A DNA stretch of 64,000 nt, taken from assembly GCF_001905385.1 (NCBI RefSeq), contig NZ_LIPF01000005.1, positions 124,001 to 188,000 of the forward strand, read 5' to 3'. The notes under the pieces are model-generated. The model was not told where the DNA came from and made no database searches. It saw only the letters and a list, made by a program, of their open reading frames with translations. This DNA comes from Streptomyces sp. CB02414. GTDB taxonomy: Bacteria; Actinomycetota; Actinomycetes; Streptomycetales; Streptomycetaceae. Of this stretch, positions 1 to 7,888 are shown piece by piece. Positions within the stretch are counted from its first letter, which is position 1. Every line of letters begins with the position of its first letter. The translations under genes were made by a program, and so were the position numbers.

Positions 1-639
1 GGTACGGAGGCGGTGCCGCAGCAGCCGCGGTCCGCGCCCCCCGCGGTGCGACCGGCTCCGGCCGACGGCCCCGGTCCAGTTGTTCCTTGGTCCGTCGTCG
101 TGCCCGACTCGACAGGACCGGCTCCCACGGCGCCCGGTCTCTCCGCCCCCGTCGCACCGCCGGCTGCTCCTCGGGCGGGCAAGGGCGAGCCGGCGCCGCT
201 GCCCGTGCGCGGTGCCCGCGAGGACCGGCCCACGCCGGCCGCCGCCGTGCCCGGGGTCCGGCCGGCCGACCGGGGCGTCATCGCCGAGCACGCGGCCACC
301 CCGCCCGTCCCGCGCCACAGCGCGGTGCGCGGCACCATGGGCAAGCCTCAACTGCCCCGGCGCCGCGCCCAGGAGCACATCGCCCCGCAGTTGCGCGGCG
401 GCCCCGCACCGCGCCAGGAACCCGAGCAGCACGCCGGTCACGACCCCGGCCTGATGGCGGCCTTCCAACGCGGCATCGGCCTCGCGGAGGCCCAGCAGCG
501 CATGGAGCCGATCCCCGCCCAGCCGACCCTCCTCACGCCGCTCTCCGCCGAACCACCCCGCACGGAGCCACCCTCCATGGACCCTGCACCGATGGACCCG
601 GCACCGATGGAGCCCACCCGCAGGGATCCCGCCGGATGA
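1..639 (+). CDS. cvnA: Conservon sensor kinase-like protein CvnA, C-terminal tail (partial)
   Basis: The reading frame is open from the first base to a TGA at 637-639, so only the 3' end of a gene is present. The visible part is a disordered proline/alanine/arginine-rich tail that ends in a short MDPAPM-type repeat; no catalytic motif is visible. Its identity is inferred from what follows: a roadblock protein, a DUF742 protein, a small GTPase and a GAF protein, the order of a Streptomyces conservon, in which the first gene encodes a membrane histidine-kinase-like protein with a long low-complexity C-terminus. The frame is real rather than a shadow because downstream genes are spaced tightly behind it. 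Confidence 0.72.
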   Translation, partial: GTEAVPQQPRSAPPAVRPAPADGPGPVVPWSVVVPDSTGPAPTAPGLSAPVAPPAAPRAGKGEPAPLPVRGAREDRPTPAAAVPGVRPADRGVIAEHAATPPVPRHSAVRGTMGKPQLPRRRAQEHIAPQLRGGPAPRQEPEQHAGHDPGLMAAFQRGIGLAEAQQRMEPIPAQPTLLTPLSAEPPRTEPPSMDPAPMDPAPMEPTRRDPAG

Positions 640-737
640 CGGCGATCTCCCCCACGACCACCCCCAAGACCACCCCCACTTCCACTCCCACGACCAGCGC
701 TCCCGCAGACCTTCGTACCCCAAGGAGTCGATCCACC

Positions 738-1172
738 ATGGCGAGCGATGCGCCGACCGGCCAAGTGTCCGACCTCGACTGGCTGATGAGCGGCCTCGTC
801 CAGCGCGTACCGCACACGAGCAGCGCGGTACTCCTGTCCGCCGACGGACTGGTCAAGTCCGTCCACGGTCTCGACGCGGACAGCGCCGACCACATGGCGG
901 CCCTGGCCTCCGGCCTGTACTCCCTCGGCCGCAGCGCCGGCGTCCGCTTCGGCGACGGCGGCGACGTACGGCAGGTCGTCGTCGAACTCGACTCGACCCT
1001 GCTGTTCGTCACCACCGCCGGTTCCGGCACCTGCCTCGCCGTACTCGCCGACCGCGAGGCCGACGCGGCCGTCCTCGGCTACGAGATGGCGATGCTGGTC
1101 AAGAGCGTCCGCCCCTACCTCGTCACCGCCCCCCGGCAGTACGCCGTCGAACCACCGGCGATGAGGCCTTGA
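738..1172 (+). CDS. cvnB: Roadblock/LC7 domain protein (CvnB)
   Basis: A 144-residue protein with a single roadblock/LC7 fold that begins near DLDWLMSGLV and includes a SAVLLSADGL segment typical of the family. Roadblock proteins act as GTPase-activating or scaffold partners of small Ras-like GTPases, here presumably CvnD. The ATG at 738 is chosen because AAGGAG lies about 11 bases upstream; an in-frame ATG at 636 overlapping the cvnA stop would add a low-complexity Thr/Pro leader and is less likely. The stop overlaps the start of the next gene, consistent with translational coupling in the conservon operon. Confidence 0.9.
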   Translation: MASDAPTGQVSDLDWLMSGLVQRVPHTSSAVLLSADGLVKSVHGLDADSADHMAALASGLYSLGRSAGVRFGDGGDVRQVVVELDSTLLFVTTAGSGTCLAVLADREADAAVLGYEMAMLVKSVRPYLVTAPRQYAVEPPAMRP

Positions 1173-1549
1173 GGGTGGCCGCGGCCGGCGACGGGCCCTG
1201 GCTCGACGACGCGGCCGGACGGCTGGTGCGCCCCTTCACCGTGAGCAACGGCCGTACCCGGCCCACCGTCGCGCTCGACCTGATGTCCCAGGTGATGGCC
1301 ACGGGGGCGACCCCCCTCGGCTACCTCGGTCCCGAGCACGCGCAGGCACTCGACCTGTGCCGGGCGCCCCTCCCGGTCGCCGAGCTCGCCGCTCACCTGA
1401 GGCTTCCGGTGGCAGTCACCAAGGTGCTGCTGTCGGACCTCGTGGACTGCGGCGCGCTGACCACCAAACCCCCCGCCGCGTTCCACCACGACCCAACGGA
1501 CCGGGCCCTTCTGGAGGCAGTGCTCGATGGACTACGACGACAGCTCTGA
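1169..1549 (+). CDS. cvnC: DUF742 family protein (CvnC)
   Basis: About 126 residues matching DUF742, the third conservon component: an N-terminal WLDDAAGRLVRPFTV segment, a central ALDLCRAPLPVAELAAHL winged-helix-like region, and the LLSDLVDCGAL motif. The start is either TTG at 1169, overlapping the cvnB stop by 4 bases, or GTG two codons later. The 3' end overlaps cvnD by 23 bases. CvnC proteins are thought to link the roadblock protein to the kinase-like CvnA; no enzymatic residues are visible. Confidence 0.88.
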   Translation: MRVAAAGDGPWLDDAAGRLVRPFTVSNGRTRPTVALDLMSQVMATGATPLGYLGPEHAQALDLCRAPLPVAELAAHLRLPVAVTKVLLSDLVDCGALTTKPPAAFHHDPTDRALLEAVLDGLRRQL

Positions 1550-2177
1550 CTACGGCCACGGATCCGGACCAGGATCCGGCCACGACACCACCGACCCCTT
1601 CCCCACCGCGCTGAAGATCCTCGTGGCGGGCGGGTTCGGCGTGGGCAAGACGACCTTCGTCGGCGCGGTCAGCGAGATCGCGCCGCTGAGCACGGAGGAA
1701 CTGCTCACCACGGTCAGCGCCGCCACCGACAACCTCGACGGAATCGAGAACAAACTCGAAACGACCGTGGCCATGGACTTCGGCCGCATCACCCTCGACC
1801 CGGAACACGTGCTGTACCTGTTCGGGACGCCCGGCCAGGAACGCTTCTGGTTCATGTGGGACGAACTGTGCGAGGGTGCGCTCGGCGCCGTGATCATCGC
1901 CGACACCCGGCGGCTCGACGAGTCCTTCGCCGCCGTCGACTTCTTCGAGGAGCGCGGCCTCGGCTTCATCGTCGCGATCAACGAGTTCGACGGAGCCTAC
2001 CGCTACGACCCCGAGGAAGTGCGTGCCGCCATGGACCTCCATCCCGAGATCCCCATCGTGCGCTGCGACGCCCGGATCTCCAGTTCCGGCGTACAGACCC
2101 TGCTCACCCTCGTACGCCACCTCATCGACCACACCCCGGCCTCCACGACGGGGTACGGGGCCGGAGCCCGCCCATGA
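1527..2177 (+). CDS. cvnD: Conservon Ras-like small GTPase (CvnD)
   Basis: A 216-residue GTP-binding protein. The P-loop GGFGVGKTT is near residue 35, the switch-II-like FGTPGQERF near residue 97, and the NKxD position is replaced by the NEFD of VAINEFDG. The last two features are typical of the bacterial conservon/MglA-like GTPases. It is the nucleotide switch of the CvnA-D membrane complex and starts inside cvnC. The hydrophilic first 25 residues (Asp/Gly/Ser-rich) precede the conserved core, so a later start is conceivable, but no better RBS is visible. Confidence 0.92.
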   Translation: MDYDDSSDYGHGSGPGSGHDTTDPFPTALKILVAGGFGVGKTTFVGAVSEIAPLSTEELLTTVSAATDNLDGIENKLETTVAMDFGRITLDPEHVLYLFGTPGQERFWFMWDELCEGALGAVIIADTRRLDESFAAVDFFEERGLGFIVAINEFDGAYRYDPEEVRAAMDLHPEIPIVRCDARISSSGVQTLLTLVRHLIDHTPASTTGYGAGARP

Positions 2178-2749
2178 GCTATGACCCGCCGCGCCCGGTC
2201 GGACGCCTGCTGCTCACGCCCGAGGACCGGGAGGCCCCCGCCCGGGTGCGACGGCTGCGCCGGCTCGGCCTGGTGGAACGGCCGGACCCGGCCCTCGACA
2301 CGTTCGCGGCCCACCTCGCGCACCTCGCCGAGGCGCCGTACGCGATGGTCAACTTCCTGGTCGAGGGCGGGCAGTTCTTCGCGGGTCTGCGGGTGCCCGA
2401 GACACCGCCGGTGACGCGCGACGACGGCAGCAGCGCCGAGTACGGCCGCGTCCAGCCCCGCGACCATGGCTTCTGCCCCCACGTGGTGGTCCGGCGCAAG
2501 GCGCTGGTCCTGGAGGACGTGCGCGACTACCCGCGCTTCGCTGGCAACCCGGTGGTCGACACGTTCGGCATCCGCTCCTACCTCGGCGCCCCCCTCATCG
2601 ACAGCACGGGGACGGTGCTCGGCACCGTGTCCGCCTCCGACGTGCGGCCCCGCACCTGGGGGACGGCGGGCCTGGCCACCATCAAGTCGACCGCGGCCGA
2701 CCTGGTGCGGCGCATCGAACGCAGCGCGGAGGACGGGCTGCCGCTGTGA
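2174..2749 (+). CDS. GAF domain protein, last gene of the conservon
   Basis: 191 residues, with ATG overlapping the cvnD stop as ATGA. The GAF fold covers most of the chain (APYAMVNFLVEGGQFFAGL ... FGIRSYLGAPLID ... VLGTVSASD). GAF domains bind small molecules or chromophores. Many Streptomyces conservons carry a cytochrome P450 as the fifth gene; here a stand-alone GAF protein takes that place and probably supplies a ligand or redox input to the GTPase module. The segment FCPHVVV contains a Cys and a His, but I see no clear metal site. Confidence 0.85.
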   Translation: MSYDPPRPVGRLLLTPEDREAPARVRRLRRLGLVERPDPALDTFAAHLAHLAEAPYAMVNFLVEGGQFFAGLRVPETPPVTRDDGSSAEYGRVQPRDHGFCPHVVVRRKALVLEDVRDYPRFAGNPVVDTFGIRSYLGAPLIDSTGTVLGTVSASDVRPRTWGTAGLATIKSTAADLVRRIERSAEDGLPL

Positions 2750-2936
2750 ATCGCAGGACAACCGGGCGCCCGGGCCGGGCAGCGTGAAGGAAAGCTGCGG
2801 CCGGGCTTAAGAAAGGCTCGATGGACCGGGGACGGTGTCGTACGGCAGATTGCTGTGCGATTCCCCTCCCCATCCCGGACGCGGGCAGCTTCGGCGTGCC
2901 CGGCGCCGGGACCTCACCCCGTCAGGAGCCGTAGCG

Positions 2937-3965
2937 TTGAAGGCGCTGGTCAAGGAGAAGGCGGAGCCCGGGCTGTGGCTCGCGGACGTGCCCGAGCCCG
3001 CCGTCGGACCCGGTGACGTACTCATCAAGGTGCTGCGCACCGGCATCTGCGGCACCGACCTGCACATCCGGGCCTGGGACGGCTGGGCGCAGCAGGCCAT
3101 CCGCACCCCGCTCGTCGTCGGCCACGAGTTCGTCGGCGAGGTCGTCGAGACCGGCCGCGACGTCACCGACATCAAGACCGGCGACCGCGTCAGCGGCGAG
3201 GGCCACCTCGTCTGCGGCAAGTGCCGCAACTGCCAGGCCGGACGGCGCCACCTGTGCCGTGCCACCGTCGGCCTCGGTGTCGGCCGGGACGGGGCGTTCG
3301 CCGAGTACGTCGCCCTGCCCGCGTCCAACGTGTGGGTGCACCGCGTCCCCGTCGACCTCGACGTCGCCGCGATCTTCGACCCGTTCGGCAACGCCGTGCA
3401 CACCGCGCTGTCCTTCCCGCTGGTCGGCGAGGACGTCCTCATCACCGGCGCCGGCCCCATCGGCCTGATGGCCGCCGCCGTCGCCCGGCACGCCGGCGCC
3501 CGCAACGTCATGATCACCGACGTGAGCCAGGAGCGCCTGGACCTCGCCCTGAAGGTCGGTGTGAGCCTCGCCCTCGACGTCTCCAGGATGACCATCGCCG
3601 ACGGACAGCGCGAACTGGGCCTGCGCGAGGGCTTCGACATCGGCCTGGAGATGTCCGGCCGCCCCGAGGCGATGCGCGACATGATCGCCAACATGACGCA
3701 CGGCGGACGGATCGCGATGCTCGGCCTGCCCGCCGAGGAGTTCCCCGTCGACTGGGCCCGGATCGTCACCTCGATGATCACCCTCAAGGGCATCTACGGC
3801 CGCGAGATGTTCGAGACCTGGTACGCCATGTCGGTGCTGCTCGAAGGCGGCCTGGACCTCGCCCCGGTGATCACCGGACGGTACTCCCACCGCGACTTCG
3901 AGGCGGCCTTCGCCGACGCCGCCAGCGGCAAGGGCGGCAAGGTCATCCTCGACTGGACCGCGTAA
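2937..3965 (+). CDS. tdh: L-threonine 3-dehydrogenase
   Basis: A 342-residue zinc-dependent medium-chain dehydrogenase that oxidises threonine to 2-amino-3-ketobutyrate with NAD+. The catalytic-zinc motif TGICGTDLHI is near residue 38. Four clustered cysteines (CGKCRNCQAGRRHLC) form the structural zinc site, and the Rossmann motif is GAGPIGLMAA. The length equals the usual Tdh size. TTG at 2937 is chosen because AGGAG is 8-12 bases upstream and the protein then starts MKALVK like its relatives; the frame stays open further upstream without an RBS. It forms an operon with kbl 66 bases downstream. Confidence 0.95.
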   Translation: MKALVKEKAEPGLWLADVPEPAVGPGDVLIKVLRTGICGTDLHIRAWDGWAQQAIRTPLVVGHEFVGEVVETGRDVTDIKTGDRVSGEGHLVCGKCRNCQAGRRHLCRATVGLGVGRDGAFAEYVALPASNVWVHRVPVDLDVAAIFDPFGNAVHTALSFPLVGEDVLITGAGPIGLMAAAVARHAGARNVMITDVSQERLDLALKVGVSLALDVSRMTIADGQRELGLREGFDIGLEMSGRPEAMRDMIANMTHGGRIAMLGLPAEEFPVDWARIVTSMITLKGIYGREMFETWYAMSVLLEGGLDLAPVITGRYSHRDFEAAFADAASGKGGKVILDWTA

Positions 3966-3990
3966 GACGACCGCGTAAGACGACCGCGTA
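3956..3990 (+). repeat. 13-bp tandem repeat spanning the tdh stop codon
   Basis: The unit GACCGCGTAAGAC occurs twice and is followed by a partial third copy (GACCGCGTA). The first copy contains the tdh stop. The period is 13, so each later TAA is in a different frame. It looks like a slippage product. Confidence 0.8.
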
Positions 3991-4031
3991 CGCCAACGCG
4001 TAAGCCAACTGCCTTCCTAGGAGCTTCCGAG

Positions 4032-5225
4032 ATGTTCGACTCCGTGCGCGACGACCTGCGCGCCACCCTCGACGAGATCCGCGCCGCCGGTCTGCACAAG
4101 CCCGAACGCGTCATCGGCACCCCGCAGTCCGCGACCGTCGACGTCACCGCCGGCGGCCGCCCCGGCGAGGTCCTCAACTTCTGCGCCAACAACTACCTCG
4201 GCCTCGCCGACCACCCCGAGGTCGTCGCCGCCGCCCACGAGGCGCTGGACCGCTGGGGCTACGGCATGGCCTCCGTGCGCTTCATCTGCGGCACCCAGGA
4301 GGTCCACAAGGAACTGGAGGCCCGGCTCTCGGCGTTCCTCGGCCAGGAGGACACGATCCTCTACTCCTCCTGCTTCGACGCCAACGGCGGCGTCTTCGAG
4401 ACCCTCCTCGGCCCCGAGGACGCGGTGATCTCCGACGCCCTCAACCACGCCTCGATCATCGACGGCATCCGCCTCTCCAAGGCCCAGCGCTTCCGCTACG
4501 CCAACCGCGACCTGGCCGACCTGGAGACCCAGCTCAAGGCCGCGGGTGACGCCCGCCGCAAGCTGATCGTCACCGACGGCGTCTTCTCCATGGACGGCTA
4601 CGTCGCCCCCCTCGCCGAGATCTGCGACCTGGCCGACCGCTACGACGCCATGGTGATGGTCGACGACTCGCACGCCGTCGGCTTCGTCGGCCCCGGCGGC
4701 CGCGGCACCCCCGAGCTGCACGGCGTCATGGACCGCGTCGACATCATCACCGGCACCCTCGGCAAGGCCCTCGGCGGCGCCTCCGGCGGCTACGTCGCCG
4801 CCCGCGCGGAGATCGTCGCCCTGCTGCGCCAGCGCTCCCGGCCGTACCTCTTCTCCAACACCCTCGCCCCGGTGATCGCCGCCGCCTCCCTCAAGGTGCT
4901 CGACCTGCTGGAGTCGGCCGACGACCTGCGCGTACGGCTCGCCGAGAACACCGCCCTGTTCCGCCGCCGGATGACCGAGGAGGGCTTCGAGATCCTCCCC
5001 GGCGACCACGCGATCGCGCCGGTGATGATCGGCGACGCGTCGAGGGCGGGCCGACTGGCCGAGCTGCTGCTGGAGCGCGGCGTGTACGTGATCGGCTTCT
5101 CCTACCCGGTCGTGCCGCAGGGCCAGGCCCGCATCCGCGTGCAGCTGTCCGCCGCCCACTCCACCGAGGACGTCAACCGCGCGGTGGACGCCTTCGTGGC
5201 GGCGCGGGCGGAGCTGGACGCCTGA
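4032..5225 (+). CDS. kbl: Glycine C-acetyltransferase (2-amino-3-ketobutyrate CoA ligase)
   Basis: A 397-residue PLP enzyme of the alpha-oxoamine synthase family that cleaves 2-amino-3-ketobutyrate with CoA to glycine and acetyl-CoA, completing the Tdh pathway. Visible motifs are NFCANNYLGLADHP, the substrate loop GYGMASVRFICGTQ, the aspartate/histidine motif VDDSHAVGF, and the PLP-lysine loop TLGKALGGASGG. ATG at 4032 follows TAGGAG at a normal distance. The length matches E. coli Kbl (398). Confidence 0.96.
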   Translation: MFDSVRDDLRATLDEIRAAGLHKPERVIGTPQSATVDVTAGGRPGEVLNFCANNYLGLADHPEVVAAAHEALDRWGYGMASVRFICGTQEVHKELEARLSAFLGQEDTILYSSCFDANGGVFETLLGPEDAVISDALNHASIIDGIRLSKAQRFRYANRDLADLETQLKAAGDARRKLIVTDGVFSMDGYVAPLAEICDLADRYDAMVMVDDSHAVGFVGPGGRGTPELHGVMDRVDIITGTLGKALGGASGGYVAARAEIVALLRQRSRPYLFSNTLAPVIAAASLKVLDLLESADDLRVRLAENTALFRRRMTEEGFEILPGDHAIAPVMIGDASRAGRLAELLLERGVYVIGFSYPVVPQGQARIRVQLSAAHSTEDVNRAVDAFVAARAELDA

Positions 5226-5266
5226 CGCGTGCGTGACCCGCACGCACCGGTGAGAGAATCGATCCC

Positions 5267-6169
5267 GTGATCGAAGCGCGGCGGCTGCACATCCTCCGGG
5301 CGGTGGCGGACCACCGCACCGTGACGGCGGCCGCCGCCGCGCTCTACCTCACCCCCTCGGCGGTCTCCCAGCAGCTCGCCGCCCTGGAGCAGGAGACCGG
5401 TCACCGCCTGGTCGAGCGCGGCGCCAAAGGCGTACGGCTGACCCCGGCCGGCGAGATCCTGCTCAGCCACACCAACGCCGTACTGGCCCAGCTGGAGCGC
5501 GCCGAGGCCGAGCTCGCCGCGTACAGCTCGGGCGAGGCCGGCACGGTCACGGTCGCCTCCTTCGCGACCGGCATCGCCCTGGTCGTCGCGCCCGCGCTGG
5601 CCCGCCTCGCCGAGTCGGCGCCCGGCATCCGCATCCGCGTGCAGGACGCGGAGGGCGACGCCAGCCTGCCGATGGTCCTGGACCGGCAGGTCGACGTGGC
5701 GGTAGCCGTCGAGTACCGGGGGGCGCCGCCCGCCGACGACCCCCGCCTGACCCACGTCCCCCTCTACGCCGAGCCCTTCGACGCGGTCGTCCCGGTCGCC
5801 CACCGGCTCGCCGACGCCGCCGAGGTCCCGCTCGCCGAGCTGGCCAAGGACTCCTGGATCGGTCCCTACCCGGGCAACCCGTGCCACGACGTCGTGGTCC
5901 TGGCCTGCGAGAACGCCGGCTTCCAGCCCCGTATGGAGCACTCCTCGGACGACTTCCGCGCGGTGGTGTCCCTGGCGGCCGCCGACATCGGCGTGGCGCT
6001 CGTCCCGCGCTCGGCGCTGCACGGCACCGACCTCACCGGTGTCGTCGTCCGCCCCGTCGACGGTGTCGCGCCCACCCGCCGCGTCTTCGCCGCCGTACGC
6101 CGGGGCGCCGAGGAGCACCCGCTGATCCGCCCGGTGCTGGACGCACTCGGCGAGGCGGCGCGGGCGTGA
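5267..6169 (+). CDS. LysR family transcriptional regulator
   Basis: 300 residues: an N-terminal winged helix (EARRLHILRAVADHRTVTAAAAALYLTPSAVSQQLAALE) followed by a periplasmic-binding-like effector domain from about residue 90. The GTG at 5267 lies 41 bases after kbl on the same strand, so it may be cotranscribed with tdh-kbl and could respond to threonine or glycine; this is inference from position only. The order differs from the usual divergent LysR arrangement. Confidence 0.93.
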   Translation: MIEARRLHILRAVADHRTVTAAAAALYLTPSAVSQQLAALEQETGHRLVERGAKGVRLTPAGEILLSHTNAVLAQLERAEAELAAYSSGEAGTVTVASFATGIALVVAPALARLAESAPGIRIRVQDAEGDASLPMVLDRQVDVAVAVEYRGAPPADDPRLTHVPLYAEPFDAVVPVAHRLADAAEVPLAELAKDSWIGPYPGNPCHDVVVLACENAGFQPRMEHSSDDFRAVVSLAAADIGVALVPRSALHGTDLTGVVVRPVDGVAPTRRVFAAVRRGAEEHPLIRPVLDALGEAARA

Positions 6170-6215
6170 GGCTTCCGTAACACGGACGTCTCATCCACGG
6201 GATAGCTTCCCGAAT

Positions 6216-6785
6216 ATGAGAGACGACGTCGATTCCGTGGACGCCCGCCTCGCCGCGAGGCTGACCGAACTGCGCACCGAACACGGCTGGTCCCTGGAGG
6301 AGCTGGCGGAGCGCACCGGGCTGAGCCGGTCCACGCTGTCGCGGACCGAACGGGCCGAGACCAGCCCCACCGCCTCCCTCCTCAACCGGCTGTGCGCGGT
6401 CTACGGACGGACCATGTCCCGGCTCCTCAGCGAGGTCGAGGCGGAACCCGCGCTGCTGGTACGGGCCGCCGAACAGCCGGTGTGGGAGGACCGGCCGGCC
6501 GGGTTCGTGCGCCGCTCGGTGTCCCCGCCGCACGCCGGACTGCGCGGCGAACTCGTCGAGGGCCGCCTCGCCGCGGGCGCCGACATCGCCTACGACCGGC
6601 CGCCCGTCCCCGGCCTCGAACAGCACGTCTGGGTCCTGGACGGTGCCCTGGAGATCACGGCGCAGGACGTCGCGCACCACCTCGCCACCGGGGACTGCCT
6701 GCGGATGCGGGTGTGGGGGCCGACGCGGTTCCGGTGCGCCGGACCCGCGGACGTGCGCTACGCGCTGGCGGTGGTGCTGCCGTGA
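6216..6785 (+). CDS. XRE-type HTH regulator with C-terminal cupin
   Basis: 189 residues. Residues 5-65 form a Cro/CI-type helix-turn-helix (LTELRTEHGWSLEELAERTGLSRSTLSRTERAETSPT). The C-terminal half is a small cupin that probably binds an effector (GLEQHVWVLDGALEI ... TGDCLRMR). A TAGCTT hexamer about 10 bases before the ATG suggests a leaderless transcript. It overlaps the following acetyltransferase gene by 4 bases, so the two are likely coexpressed. Confidence 0.92.
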   Translation: MRDDVDSVDARLAARLTELRTEHGWSLEELAERTGLSRSTLSRTERAETSPTASLLNRLCAVYGRTMSRLLSEVEAEPALLVRAAEQPVWEDRPAGFVRRSVSPPHAGLRGELVEGRLAAGADIAYDRPPVPGLEQHVWVLDGALEITAQDVAHHLATGDCLRMRVWGPTRFRCAGPADVRYALAVVLP

Positions 6786-7315
6786 GGGTGAGCCGGGTCG
6801 ACGAGCACGGACTGACGGCGCGGCTGGACGGGTTGGCCGCTCTGCTGGCCGACACGGTCGCGGGCGGCGCCTCCGTCGGTTTCCTCGCCCCGCTGGGCCA
6901 CGAGGAGGCCGCCGCGTGGTGGCGCGGGCGGGCCGCCGCCGTGGCCGCCGGCCGGCTCGCCGTGTGGGTGGCGCGGGAGGACGAGCGGGTGACCGGGACA
7001 GTGAGCCTCGCGCTGCCGGACATGCCCAACGGCCGCCACCGCGCGGAGCTGGTCAAACTCATGGTGTCCCGCGAGGCCCGCGGCAGGGGAGTGGGCCGCA
7101 CGCTCCTGGCCACCGCCGAGGAGGCGGCCGCGGCGGCCGGCATCACCCTCCTCCACCTCGACACCGAGAGCGGCAGCCCCGCCGAACACCTCTACCGCTC
7201 GGCGGGCTGGACCCGGACCGGGACCATTCCCGACTACGCCGCCGGCCCGGGCGGCGAGCTGCGGCCGACGACGCTGTACTTCAAGCAGGTCGGCGTCTCC
7301 TCCGTCGCCGGGTGA
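6782..7315 (+). CDS. GNAT family N-acetyltransferase
   Basis: 177 residues of the GCN5-related acetyltransferase fold. The acetyl-CoA binding region is ELVKLMVSREARGRGVGRTLL (the R-x-x-G-x-G/A pocket), followed by LHLDTESGSPAEHLYRSAGW. GTG at 6782 overlaps the stop of the XRE-cupin gene (GTGA). The pair resembles regulator/acetyltransferase modules in which the enzyme modifies a small amine or antibiotic; the substrate cannot be read from the sequence. Confidence 0.92.
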   Translation: MRVSRVDEHGLTARLDGLAALLADTVAGGASVGFLAPLGHEEAAAWWRGRAAAVAAGRLAVWVAREDERVTGTVSLALPDMPNGRHRAELVKLMVSREARGRGVGRTLLATAEEAAAAAGITLLHLDTESGSPAEHLYRSAGWTRTGTIPDYAAGPGGELRPTTLYFKQVGVSSVAG

Positions 7316-7338
7316 TTGTCAGTGGCGGCGGCTACGGT
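7316..7338 (+). promoter_or_regulatory. RecA-NDp/PafBC-like DNA-damage promoter
   Basis: TTGTCAGTG, 8 bases, then TACGGT fits the actinobacterial RecA-NDp consensus (TTGTCRGTG-N8-TANNNT), recognised through PafBC in mycobacteria. The -10-like hexamer ends 8 bases before the ATG of the MmcQ/YjbR gene, so the message would be essentially leaderless. Confidence 0.75.
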
Positions 7339-7345
7339 GCCTGAC

Positions 7346-7723
7346 ATGCCGGACGCAGAAGACGTACGCCGTATCGCCCTGTCCCTGCCGGACACGACGG
7401 AGAAGATCGCCTGGAGCATGCCCACGTTCCGGGTGGCGGGGAAGATGTTCGCCACGCTGCCCGAGGACGAGACCTCCATCGCGGTGCGCTGCCCCAAGGA
7501 GGAGCGCGACGAACTCGTGCTGGCCGAGCCGGAGAAGTTCTGGATCGCCGGTCACGAGGCGCAGTTCGCGTGGGTGCGGGCCCGCCTCGCGGCCCTGGAG
7601 GGCGAGGACGAGCTGCGCGACATCCTCGCCGACTCCTGGCGCCAGGCGGCACCGGCCCGGCTGCTGGAGGCGCATCCCCGGCTGGGGCTGCCGTCCGGGG
7701 CGTCCGGGGCGTCCGGGGGCTGA
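7346..7723 (+). CDS. MmcQ/YjbR family protein
   Basis: 125 residues of the MmcQ/YjbR (DUF419) family with a CyaY-like alpha/beta fold. Conserved features are ARRIALSLP-type helix 1 (here VRRIALSLPDT), then KMFATLPEDE, VRCP, and the C-terminal helix ELRDILADSWRQAAP. Function is uncertain; family members are called DNA-binding from fold similarity. The ATG at 7346 is preferred over an in-frame upstream codon because it sits one turn below a RecA-NDp-like promoter, suggesting damage-inducible leaderless expression. Confidence 0.88.
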   Translation: MPDAEDVRRIALSLPDTTEKIAWSMPTFRVAGKMFATLPEDETSIAVRCPKEERDELVLAEPEKFWIAGHEAQFAWVRARLAALEGEDELRDILADSWRQAAPARLLEAHPRLGLPSGASGASGG

Positions 7724-7737
7724 AAACCCCTCGGGCG

Positions 7738-7760
7738 TTGTCAGTGCCCCGTGGCATGAT
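7738..7760 (+). promoter_or_regulatory. Degenerate RecA-NDp/PafBC-like promoter
   Basis: TTGTCAGTG, 8 bases, then CATGAT: a perfect upstream half with one mismatch in the TANNNT half. An in-frame ATG at 7769 lies 8 bases below it, upstream of the transporter gene. Confidence 0.5.
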
Positions 7761-7888
7761 CCGGAGACATGCGTGGCAGCCGGGGCCGGAGGGGGGCTCC
7801 GGCTGCCGGGAGCACAAGGCGTGGGGGACGGGCAGAGGCCGCACGGGGCGGACGCCGGCGGAGCCGGCCGGGGAGGGGATGGCGCGGG

